Position numbers and translations under genes: made by a program. The notes beneath the pieces are model-generated. The model searched no databases and was not told the DNA's origin. It saw nothing but the letters and a program-made list of their open reading frames with translations. A stretch of 64,000 nucleotides of DNA, taken from the NCBI GenBank assembly GCA_026182355.1, contig JAPFBL010000254.1:5205001-5269000 (forward strand). The letters are read 5' to 3'. The stretch is from Hermatobates lingyangjiaoensis (lineage: Eukaryota; Arthropoda; Insecta; Hemiptera; Hermatobatidae). This document shows positions 46,331 to 57,400 of the stretch, piece after piece (the stretch's first letter is position 1; each line of letters begins with the position of its first letter).

Positions 46331-47589
46331 CCAACGCATTTTTAGGCTTTCCCCTTCAATGCTGTTGCACAGTTTGAAAACGTGGTTTATTTGATGATTT
46401 GGCCCCCTCTTCGTTATTTATGAGGGCCATTTCCAGGTTGGTTCTACATCGAGGGTCCTAATTTGGTCTTTAAGGTTTATTTTTAGCCATCCGACAGCTT
46501 TACGGATGATGTGCGCAAGCGGTTGTTGTTTTCCAAGGTATTAACTTTGACCCTTTTCTGTGCTCGATGACGAGGTAGACTGATCCGCAGACGACCCAGT
46601 CACACAGGTGTACCATCACTTTTTGCGACTTGTAACTAAATAAAATATCTCATTCAAAACAAATCAGTATCTAATAATAAACGAAACAAATACTCGTATA
46701 TCTTCATTGATAAGAATGAAAAAGTTTATCTCATTTCGATACCAACTTTTTACTATTTATCTCATATTTTTAACTATAAGTGACAATCAGTAGTATTTGA
46801 CAATTAGTTATTGATAACAATTGTGCTAAGCTCTAATATAAAGCTTAAAACGTTCAAATCCGTATAACAAACTTCTGATTTGAAGAGAATCTTCTACAAC
46901 ACATTTTCATCAATGCTGCTGAAACTAACTACAAAATATTAGTATAATAAATATTTAAACCATGGCTTTACTGTTAGTTTTTCTGTAATAATGTACTGAA
47001 TTTTTCAAATAATATGATAAAAAGTCAACTTGTGTCTTTGAAGTATTATTTTTTTGGTTATGTTCTAAAAATGGCCCTATTTCTGTACTTTAACTGGTTA
47101 CCTTCTTATAATGAACCCATTAGGTAATCTGTGAATCACCTCTATATGTCGTGATCATAGACTGATGATCAGCTTCTGTACTTAATGAATATTAGAAAAA
47201 AAGTATCTACTGTTGAAAATTAACCGTTAAAAGTACACGCGGAAGAAACACGAAGCCGAAACTGTTTTCTGCAAAGCATAAGACTTCCTTCAACTAACAT
47301 TGAAGTTTTCCTACCACTTTATACTAAAAAAGTATGAATTAACTGTGACCATTTCTAGTTCACACTGAACTTTACTATAAGTAAACGAATTATTACACCC
47401 TATGCCCTATGATAATGAATTTCATGTTTCGTTTCTTGTATTTTATAGAATACTATATCTCTATATATAAAGTTCGTGAGTTTGTTTGTTTGTTTGTTCA
47501 CCTATTTTCCATGGATATAGAGACCTGAAATTAAATATATGTTATTTATTACCTGAATAATGTTAAATAAAAGAAAATTATCATTCCCA

Positions 47590-48010
47590 AAATTGGAGCC
47601 AGGGTAGTAAGTGTCTTGCGTGCTCGCAGATGGCAGTAGTGCAAATGTATTATATATAAATGTAACCATTTTTTTATTTAATATTTGTGTAATATAAACA
47701 CTGGGAATAAACTACAGTCGTAGGGTCAGGGTAGCCCACTCGCTTGCTTGCTCGCCGATGACAGTAGCACAAATAAATTAAAAATAAATGAAACAAAAAA
47801 AATTTTGAATTTAAAATTTGAATAATATATACAATGGTAATAAAGTAAAGGCATTGATCCAGGGTATCCAGTCGCTTGCGTGCACGCCGATGATAGTATG
47901 ATAATGTATTACATATAAATGTAACAAAAAATTTACCAGAGTAGCCCAGAGGTTTGCGTGCTCGCTGATGACCGTAGTGCAAATGTATTATACATAAATG
48001 TAACAAATAT
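47590..48010. repeat. minisatellite-like array, four diverged units
   Basis: Units begin near 47592, 47727, 47861 and 47939, each with a 'CAGGGTAGnnnnnnTcGCTTGCGTGCTCGC(C)GATG' block followed by GTATTAnATATAAATGTAAC. Spacing is about 134, 134 and 78 bases. The region on its left starts with a (GTTT)n run at 47487. Confidence 0.7.
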
Positions 48011-51000
48011 ATAATAAACTACTACATTAGAGGTTAAAAATGAATAATTTTAGAAACCAACTTGACCACAAATGTCAGATAAAATACGAATGTTTTGATG
48101 TAGTATTATAAAGACACATTCCTTTCATTAACTTTATTTTATGTTTGGTGAATAATTTCAATATTTCAATTTATAAGTTTTGTTTGTTTTAAATATATTT
48201 CATTGTGTATATAACATGAAAAGATGTTTTATATTATATTTATATTTATAAATATTTATATTTATATGATAAAATAAATTATCTTTTTTACTTTTAAATT
48301 ATTTTTATTTTGCTAAATATACTTACTGTATATATATTTTGAATCATGTTAAGAATACTATATCAAAAGCTTGGGCGATATAAGAATCTATTTCCGTTCC
48401 TTAATAACAAGAAACAACAATTAAAATTATCCGTGACAATCATGTTGAGTGAATTAATTTCAATACCTATTGTTATAATTTCTGAGTGACAGAAAGGGTC
48501 ACGGTAGTCTAGTACTTATATAATTCTTCAATTAAATTGAACAGTAAAAAATACTAAACACAAAATTTTAAGCTTGTACTATATGATAAAAAATGAAATA
48601 ACATGTACCAGTTTGGCATAGATTATAATAAACTAGCTTTTTCATGTTGCAGTATTGATTAGAAATAGTGGGGCTATTTTCAACAGAAATATTCATTAAT
48701 CTGTGAAATTCCATTAGGCTCTGTCAAACAGACCTATAGCGTGTCTACAATATTTTGGAACACGACAAATGCATACACATTCACACACCACCCAAAAATA
48801 TTTAAAAAAAAAAGTCAAAACTGATTCACAGACTTAAACATATAATTCGTTTAAATCTCAAAATCGATGTATCTCTATGATTTTCGTTTTGTACTTACTG
48901 TGAAGTATATATACTGAAAATGGTTTTTAAAATTAGGCAAAAAAGGGTTGTGGTACCGCAGTTTTGTCTTGTATGCTTACAATTACTGAAGACTTCAAGT
49001 AAAGACTATCAGGTTCAAGTTTGATAAGGTTACCAAATATGTTCAAACTAACTTCAGTATTGCCTCAAATCTTACACAACTTTATTTCACATACTTCTCT
49101 TTCTGGTATAACAGTGTCAAACAGAGGACAATACAAATATTACAAATTCTTTTCCATAACTGCATAGCAGATGACTTATTTTAACTAAAATTAAAGCTTT
49201 TTACGACCACATAAAATAAAAAAATTATATTAATGTTTACTTTATTCAAGTAAGTAGATGAAAAGTGTTTGTCTAGAACTTTATTGGCATGTAGCTTCAA
49301 TGCGACATCTTTCGTTGATTGTCATAAAGCTATTTAAAGAAGACTTATAGTATCTAGTTAAACTAGATCTGCAGTGGATCAATTCACTTTATGCTACCCT
49401 AACCCTACAGTTTTATTAACCTCCAGGAGAAATAAAAACTATTTAGCCGTCGAAAAAATTGACCTCTTTTAGTTTGACCTAAGATACAGTTTATTTGTGT
49501 ACTAGTAAGGCGGATGTGTATTTAAAGGAAATTCAGTTGAACGTTTAAAGTTGATTACGTCTAGAAAAGGTCTCTTTTAATTTTATAATAGTTAAAGAAT
49601 AAAACAATTCATCAAGGGAGTAGTATAATTGAGAAACTGATTCAGCAATCCTGTGGTTTTCCTCAAGCTGCATTAAACTTTATGTAAGTTGTTTATATGT
49701 AACTGATAGATGAGCTTTTTGTTATAATGTTGCAAACCTGATGACTTTTTTACTTGAAAGTTTTCCCGTGCATCCCAGGAGCAAAGACCCTCAAACCAAG
49801 GATCGGTACACTATAGATTCTGGTATACAGCCAAGGTGTGCTTCGTGGAGGTTTTACTTCGAAGACTCCATATCACACAAGATACCACAGGACCTTCAAA
49901 ATTGTCTTCGGGAAAACGCTTATAACTAAAGCTAGAACTTATGCTAAATTATATAAGAAAACTTATGACTAGCGGTTCCCGGGACGTAAACTATAGTTAA
50001 TCTAAGTTAAACTGAAAAATAAGTTTAAGGTTCCTAGAGGTCCTGGGATATCCCTCCAAAGACAAACTTACAAAACCCAAGAATGACCACAAGATGATTG
50101 AAATACAACATTTCTAATATAACGGCTAAGTCCTATTGTTCATCCCTTATAATGTGGAGCTTGGCAGATTGAGTAGTGCTACTTAAATAAAGTTATTACT
50201 TTAATTTGACCAAATATATTGTTTGTACGTATATTAACTGGTAGATAGTTAGATCTTTCTTTAAAATATTGATAAAGTCGAAAAATTCTTAGTTTGAGAT
50301 TCAACGCACGGCTGCAATAGACATTCTTCTTCATTGCTATTCTAGTGGGAGACGATGGCGCATCTGTTATCTGACAGTCATTTGAGCTAAGAGAATCACT
50401 TTACTATCTACACTGAGAGTCCTAAATTTACCTTACTTAGTTTTTTTGAGGAGGTATCTTCACCAATACTTTTTATGCCAATCTCACATCTTCTTACAAA
50501 ATTTAGAGCAATGACCGGGATTCAATCTAATCTTCAACTAAACAGAAGCACGTTCTGACTCTTTTATTATCAGCTGTAGTAATTAAATATCAGGCTCAAA
50601 TTTTTCTTTAAGTCCAAAATCCAATTGAATTTAGTTATCTGAAAATCATTATCCCCTTTAGTTTGATGTAATATGCTGTCTATATAGATATAATTAATAC
50701 ACACGGGTTATGCTTGCGTAGCTTCTGTGTTACCTTGTAAGATGACTTTTACAGAAGGACATACAGATTGCCAGAGTGTGGTGAAGACAGGACCTCGGTA
50801 TGCCTGTACGAACTGCAATGAGGATGAGCTGCAGAAGTTATAGCTTTCATATTAACAAGGAGAGCGGCATCTATGAGTTGTTTGTTTGCATAGCCGCAGT
50901 TTTGGTCTCTCGAATTGAATTATTGTGTGAAAGGTCAGTCGCGTGTTCTTTACCCTGTGCGATCCATCGCTCTCCAGCAGCTCGTGGTCTGTAAGTCTTC

Positions 51001-51419
51001 ATCCTTACTAGTGCGTATCTGATCCAATTAGTTAACTCTGTTTATTTTACACTTTTCTTTTGATAGCAGAAATTCTTGTATGTCTCCTTAACTTGACTCC
51101 TTAACCTTTCTGCTTGCTTACTCGTATATTTTTAAATTAATTGTTAATTAATTAATTAATTTTCCTCTTGAAACAAGTGTAACTTCCCTCATTCAATCAT
51201 CTCATCCCTCAGTCAGTTTTGTAATCCCTTGTCACGGTCTTTACACATGAACTCGCTCAAGAAGTATGTAGATATATGAAACAGGGTTTTACAATAAACA
51301 CAAAAAATATACTTCAACCTATAAACCCCAATATCTATTCCTATTTTTGCAACTTCATATTCTTTAATAACATATTTTATATATATATATATTGAATTCA
51401 GAATGAGTGGTCCGGATCT

Positions 51420-51532
51420 GGAATATGATTGGCTATTTCGACCAAATTGTTTTTGCTTTTCCTCTTCGGAATAGAGTTAAGAATCCGAAGAGGAAAAGGT
51501 AAAACAAGTTGGTCTAAATAGCCAATCATATA
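51420..51532. repeat. foldback repeat ending in (TA)n
   Basis: ATATGATTGGCTATTTCGACC and its diverged reverse near 51510-51532 form about 48-base arms with a short centre. A (TA)n tract follows. Confidence 0.8.
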
Positions 51533-51692
51533 TATATATATATATATATAGTTCACACGGGAAAGAAAAAACAAATAAAAACACACACAAAAAATACTCA
51601 CAACGATATTTCGACATTCGGGCAGAAGTAGTCCCTTTGAGTAGCTGAAACTAACTGAAAGTTACTATATAATATATATATATATATATATA

Positions 51693-51964
51693 TAGGTGTG
51701 TTCTCTAATCGGGGTTCGGTCAATTTTCCAGGATAAAAAATCAAACTCTCAAAAAAAACAAAATCAAAATCAAACAGTCTAGTCGAAGGTTTTGTCCGGC
51801 TAACATTGTTGTTCCTTTAAATAATGTAAATTTCATTTTCTTAGTTAAAAAATTCTTACTTCTGCCTATGAAAAAGGTTTTAAATAAAACCGAAACGTTG
51901 GCAACGAGAGTTTGATTTTTTATCCTGGAAAATTGACCGAACCCCGATTAGAGAACACACCTAT
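51693..51964. repeat. foldback repeat
   Basis: The left arm AGGTGTGTTCTCTAATCGGGG and the right arm ending AGAGAACACACCT are reverse complements of about 57 bases. The interior holds the AACCGAAACGTTGGCAACG block shared with 21465-21720 and 22250. Confidence 0.88.
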
Positions 51965-52022
51965 TCTATCAAACGGTCGATATATTATTGAATCTGTTAT
52001 ATATATATATATATATATAATA

Positions 52023-52064
52023 TATTCGTGAGATTCGTGAGTGTTCGTCCTTTTTCTTGTGTTC

Positions 52065-52098
<34 letters not shown>

Positions 52099-52200
52099 AT
52101 ATATATATATATATAATTAAAGTTACAGCTAGAGAACACAAGAAAAAAGACGAATACTCACGAATCTCGATAATTTCGGCGTCTTGCCGTCTTCAGGAGA
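52023..52200. repeat. foldback repeat around (TA)n/(GA)n, with hammerhead-like motif
   Basis: CGTGAGATTCGTGAGTGTTC on the left and GAATACTCACGAATCTCG on the right are inverted copies separated by (TA)n and GAGAGA. The right side carries the ribozyme-like stretch 52165-52200. Confidence 0.82.
52165..52200 (-). ncRNA. hammerhead-ribozyme-like motif
   Basis: On the minus strand: stem I TCTC/GAGA, core CTGAAGA (fits CUGANGA), one C, stem II GGC-AAGAC-GCC, core GAAA, a tiny stem III, and the cleavage-type triplet ATC just before GAGA. Hammerheads of this minimal kind are known in Penelope-like elements. Confidence 0.55.
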
Positions 52201-52281
52201 GTAGAAAGAAAGAAAATAAAAGGAGAAAGAATGAAGGAACGGAGACGTAAATGCGTCCACTGGCCGATGTAAACTGGCGCG

Positions 52282-52282
<1 letters not shown>

Positions 52283-52323
<41 letters not shown>
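52283..52323. repeat. (TA)n microsatellite
   Basis: About 20 TA units between foldback material and the pogo-like fragment. Confidence 0.95.
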
Positions 52324-52324
<1 letters not shown>

Positions 52325-52327
<3 letters not shown>

Positions 52328-52425
52328 TGATCCGTAAGTTATGGTGGTTTATAGGGACCAGAACCGGCCCCGATAAGTGAAAAGCCGCGAAGTACTGCCA
52401 CCCTCTCATTTCTAACATACGTACA
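52325..52425. mobile_element. possible pogo/Tigger-type MITE fragment
   Basis: Begins ACAGTGATCCGTAAGTTATGG after a (TA)n run and contains CCCCGATAAGTGAAAAGCCG, wording typical of pogo-type ends. A matching right end was not found, so this is a partial copy or a misreading. Confidence 0.35.
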
Positions 52426-53384
52426 TTTTTGTATACGTATAATATATACGTATACGTATAAGTATACTCATATAATAAGTGTATATGAAATCATAAAAGT
52501 GCGTATGTTATAATTAGAACATTAAAGAATAGTTTCAAACATGAAAATAAAATATTAATAGTATAAATAACATACATAATGTATAGAATAATATAAATGT
52601 GATACGTGTGTGTAACATATATGTAACTAAAGTGTATATACTGTAAATATTTTGTTGAACTTTTTTAGTAAAAAGAGTAACAAGGTATGCAACTCGATCA
52701 CCTTTGACAATAGCTTCTCTTCGCTTGATCTTTATTAATGTCTATGGAACGTATGGAAATGACAATCAAAGATATGGATTTTGAATTCTGTGGGCACTCC
52801 CTGCCTTCGCATCATAATTCATCAATTTTGATTTTTTTTAATATTTTTGAAGCAACCGCGATCTATGGTACTGTTGTAAAAAAAAACTGGAAGAAAGGAA
52901 GAAAAAGCTTTGAAAGGGGCCAAATAAGCATTCTTCAATATGGTGAAAAAACCGGTTTATTACCATATCGTTGTTTACCATATGGAATCATTGGACCTAC
53001 GTCTTTAGCTAGCTCGTAATCTTGACTTTATATAGCATCTTATAACACCGATTACTAGAGTATGTGTCAATGAAAACATTCTTTTAAAGTTCTAAATTAC
53101 AAATGTATGTATAAGATCCCTTCTAATGTTGTCACAAAACATACATATATCAGAATGATGTTAAAATGGTTTGTGAAGGAGTATAAATATCAAATCGTAA
53201 AGGCCGATCAAAGCAATACCTTGTATTGCATATAAATCATAATAATACTTATATAAATTGGGCAAAAGCTAGAATGTTCACGTATTCATTAATTAGATTT
53301 AGCAGACCAAATACTCTAAACATGTTTAATGGTTAAGAAAATTGACGCCTTGTCTAGTGAGTGGGTTTATACGAACTGGCAGAT

Positions 53385-53540
53385 GTTGGCAGAAACTATG
53401 ATTCTGTTTGCCCAGAATTAACAGCCGTGTTTAGCGAAGACAGAGATTCAGATAAATTAGAGTCAGAATCAAACCAAAGAAAAAAAAATACAAAAACTTT
53501 AAGAAGGGTCGCCAAGAAAGACTGCCCAAGGTTATTCTCA
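53385..53540 (+). pseudogene. degenerate duplicate of the AT-hook exon
   Basis: Reads NYDSVCPELTAVFSEDRDSD then KLESE, against DDSVCPELAAVFSDGNEDRD in the real exon at 54191. Small deletions have removed the GDGNE region and destroyed the AT-hook (GRRGRPPK became RRVAKKD). No acceptor or ATG is kept in the right place. It is most likely a partial tandem duplication that decayed. Confidence 0.75.
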
Positions 53541-54190
53541 TTTGTTCCCGAACTTCTTTGCTTATCTGTAATTGACAACTTTTTTCCTTCCCTTGTCCTA
53601 ACTTTTTTTAAAACCTCTTGAGATCTTCCATCAATAGCAAGTCATGTACTTGCTACATCTATGACACGCTTCATTCATTTTATGACTCTGACTAGAACCA
53701 GTTACTTGGAAGAAAGTGTTATTGTGATTTGCGAATTCCTTATTGTCGTTTAGATGTTTGATACATATATGTGTACTTGATATGACTTTTCGTATGGAGC
53801 TTTGTACCTTACAGAATACCCCCATTACTCCTCTAATGGCATTTCAAGAGAAATAAATATTACACATTTGCCAAATCATTAGAATTGTTCTTCCGTGTCA
53901 TCATAGTGCGAATTCCAATAGTCTTCCTTCTTCATAAATGTGACTGTTTTCGATGGATTAATCCTTTCTATGGATGGAACATTTTTTAAGTGATTTTTTC
54001 GTAACTGTACCATCTAGCAATGAAAATTAAAAAAATAAGTATCATTCTGGGGAATCTGGGAAATTCAAAATTTGACGCATTTTCTTATGTACTTGTATAT
54101 TATAGGTCGTTGATAATGTTTAACTCATTTTTTTTTTGTAAGCTTAATAAAACATAATGACGCTTGACTGATGTTGGTTTTTCATTTCAG

Positions 54191-54459
54191 ATGGAGAAGG
54201 ACGAATGGACGAATGCAGATGATTCCGTTTGCCCTGAATTAGCAGCCGTATTTAGCGATGGAAACGAAGACAGAGATTCAGATAAATTAGAGTCAGGCAA
54301 AAAATCAGAATTGAATGAAAAAAAGAAAGACAAAAAGGTGAAGAAGGGCCGCCGAGGGAGACCGCCCAAGGATAAAGGGAAACCTATCAGTGACATCCCG
54401 GAGGAAATAGTCAAAGGTCTTTCTGAGGAAGTCGCCAAAGAAATGGAGTGTTCCTATAA
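54191..54459 (+). CDS. bromodomain-like gene, first coding exon (acidic region, AT-hook)
   Basis: Acceptor TTTCAG directly before ATGGAGAAGG, donor TATAA|GTATGA, phase 2 out. It encodes MEKDEWTNADDSVCPEL and so on to EVAKEMECSY. If intron 1 were retained, the frame would stop four codons later. The AT-hook core RRGRPPK is near residue 58. A degenerate partial copy of this exon sits about 800 bases upstream. Confidence 0.85.
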
Positions 54460-57400
54460 GTATGACTACTAGTCTTTATATTGTATTCCTTTTTAAGAAT
54501 CCTTGACACACCTCTACTTCTATGAATATGAACATCAGTAGCCGGACATGATTCTGCCCGTTAGTTCAATAGAAATATCTTAAAATCATTTCATTTACGA
54601 GTACACATTCATTGTGAAAATACATTTATCCCGTCTTACCCCTGTATCTAATGGGTGAAACAAAAATAGTAATAATTAATTTGACAGGTTTTAAAATACT
54701 AGTGTACCTCTTTATCACTTCTTTGTTGTCGAGTATCTGCGTTGATTTTGTATGAGTCAGTATTTGATACAACCTGACAAATAAAAAAATATAATTCTTA
54801 CTAATGAAATTGAATTTATGGACGCATGGAAATACTCAGGAATTTAGATAGAATAATTTTTAACAATTTGTAATAATTAACTTACATTTCCTGATTTCAT
54901 CAGTGCAAAGAAACTCAAACGAATGAAACATATCCAGATCTTAAAGTGAATACAAATAATAAGAACTACTTAGTGTGAATACATCTAATAATCTAATAGA
55001 TGAATGCCAAAGCGTAAACAAACTCCAATTTTACAGTTTTATAGTGTTTTTAAGATTTCTAGGATCTAAATGACGTTACAGGAAAAAATATTCTAATAGA
55101 ACATTTTTAAAAGATTTGTGTTTTCACATTTTCTCAAAAGGCGTTTTTTTTTTAATATCATCCTCGGAATATTTAGTTTGACTATACCATACAACCTTTT
55201 ATAGTATACTTTTACAGATTTAGATGTAGACAGGATATAAAATAGAAATGCAATCCGCTTGAAAATATAATTAACGATACTTTTTTCCTTTTTTTACGAT
55301 CTTAAGCAATATTATATTACTTTATATTGTTTCCATAAAATTTCATAATTTCTCATTGGTTTACACTTCTGTTGATGAGGTTTGAACTCTAATGTCAAAA
55401 CAAATTATTAATTTTTAAAAACTGTTATTTTCTAAATTCACGAGTATAACCATACATTCGTAGATAACCTTTTATATATTACTATGAACTGAATTCGTTT
55501 TTATTTGGGTTGAATTTTAACAAATTCGTATTTACTTGAAATTTAGAGAAATAACAAAACTGGCTTATTAGTATATATCTACTTATTAGAAGTACATATC
55601 TACGCTTCTGCGTTGAATTTCCAATCCATTGAAAGCTTAGATTTTAAGTTAGACACACAAATATGCTGTCAAACTTTCAACTCACTATGTCTTATGAGTT
55701 TACTTATTACTTTAGTTTTACGGACAAACCGACGGACAGAAATTTTTCCAAGGGTGGATTCGGTTTCTCGAATGTATGAAACATAAAGATAACTTGAAAT
55801 GAATCAGTTCTAAGCAATATGCAGACAAAACCTTTCTTTTATTTATATTGACAGTGCTCTCAGTGATTTTTTTTGTAAAACTGACATTTATTGCATGTAA
55901 TATTAAGAGGTATTAATTGACCATCCTCATTTCAGTATTTACCAGGCGATAAAGAACACGCGGAAGATCAGTCCGTTTTTGCACAAGCCGGACTCGTCCA
56001 TGTTTGGCATGTCGGCGTATTTCAGCCTCATTCAGAAACCCATGTGGCTCAATGAAAGTAAGTGATTTTTATTGATTTTTGATTCTTATAATTTTTGCAT
56101 TTATAACATGATTACAGTACTAATATGTCGTGCGCCCAATGTAGGATCAATGGGTCCTAATCTTTATATTGTATTCCTTTTTAAGAATCCTTGACACACC
56201 TCTACTTCTATGAATATGAACATCAGTAGCCGGACTTGATTCTGCCCGTTAGTTCAATAGAAATATCTTAAAATCATTTCATTTACGAGTACACATTCAT
56301 TGTGAAAATCATGAATGAATCAATCTTACATTGATTATTTAAATTTAATTGATTTGATTTATTTAAAAAAATAAAAAGAAAATTGTTGAATACAAAATTG
56401 AGGCGGTGTGACCAATGTTGCTTTCACAATCCTTCAAATTCAGTAATAAGGCAGAAAAATATTTTTGTTACATACAGAAAACTTTTTCTGTTAAAGGAAG
56501 AATGTGTCATTTTTTCCCCTAGTTATTGGAAATATCACTTCAATAATCAGTATGATTATTGTAATATAATTGTAATATTGTAATTGAAATATTATTGAAA
56601 TATGAATCTCTAGAAATATAATTAGTATGCTATAAAATATATTTTTACTTCACTGTAAAACAACTACATGTTACTGTAAGTAAAGTACAGTAATCATGGA
56701 AAAAATCTGTCTCGAAATTTTGACGGATTTACACGTTTACTCCCTTACGTTGTCCATTGTGTTTCTATATATCATTTTTTCTTGGACTAAAATTCCTTTG
56801 AATGCTGTATTTCTGTAATTATTATTGACGTGATATTGCCAATACTTGCGGAAAAAATATCACATTTTTAGGACATCAAAAATGTTCAGTTGTGCAAAAA
56901 ACGTAATTTTTTTTACATATTATTGAATCTAAAAAATTATGACTGGTTTGACTGGTCATAATAAAAATAAGCACCAAAACATCTCGTAAAGAGGGCATTC
57001 TAGATTGCTTTTAGTGGAATTCTTTCAACAAGAAGGGACATTGTGTTCAGTTCCTGAATTCTGAAAGTATATATGTAGCATACTTAACACTAAATAATAA
57101 TAATAATAAACATATGATGGAAATTAATGAAAATAAAAACACCAAGAAAAAATCTGGAGTGGCCTGCACTTAACTTTACTATAAGTAAACTTAATATAAA
57201 ACTTCTTGGATATATAATATATAATGTCTCATTTAAGCATAATATAATCGTCTAAATAGGAAATATTTATTAGTCATTCATTCCTGAGGTAGTACAGATA
57301 GAGATTGATCCACTTATCAATAGATAAGCCTTTTTTGTATGTCACAAAAATAGAGGATATACAATCATTAGTATAACTACAGCAGTAATAACATTATGAA

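Larger units (their letters stand above)
46331..53384. other. intergenic region between divergent genes
   Basis: Contains the minisatellite, foldbacks and (TA)n. It must hold the promoters of ppk gene 1 (minus) and the bromodomain gene (plus). A stretch at 50700-50992 is less AT-rich, has CpGs and ends in a strong donor (GGTCT|GTAAGT), so it could be the non-coding first exon of the bromodomain gene; this is a guess. Confidence 0.3.

Noticed and set aside
52738..53019. 93-residue open frame upstream of the bromodomain gene
   Set aside because: No recognisable domain and no matching splice sites; kept as unexplained, not as a gene.
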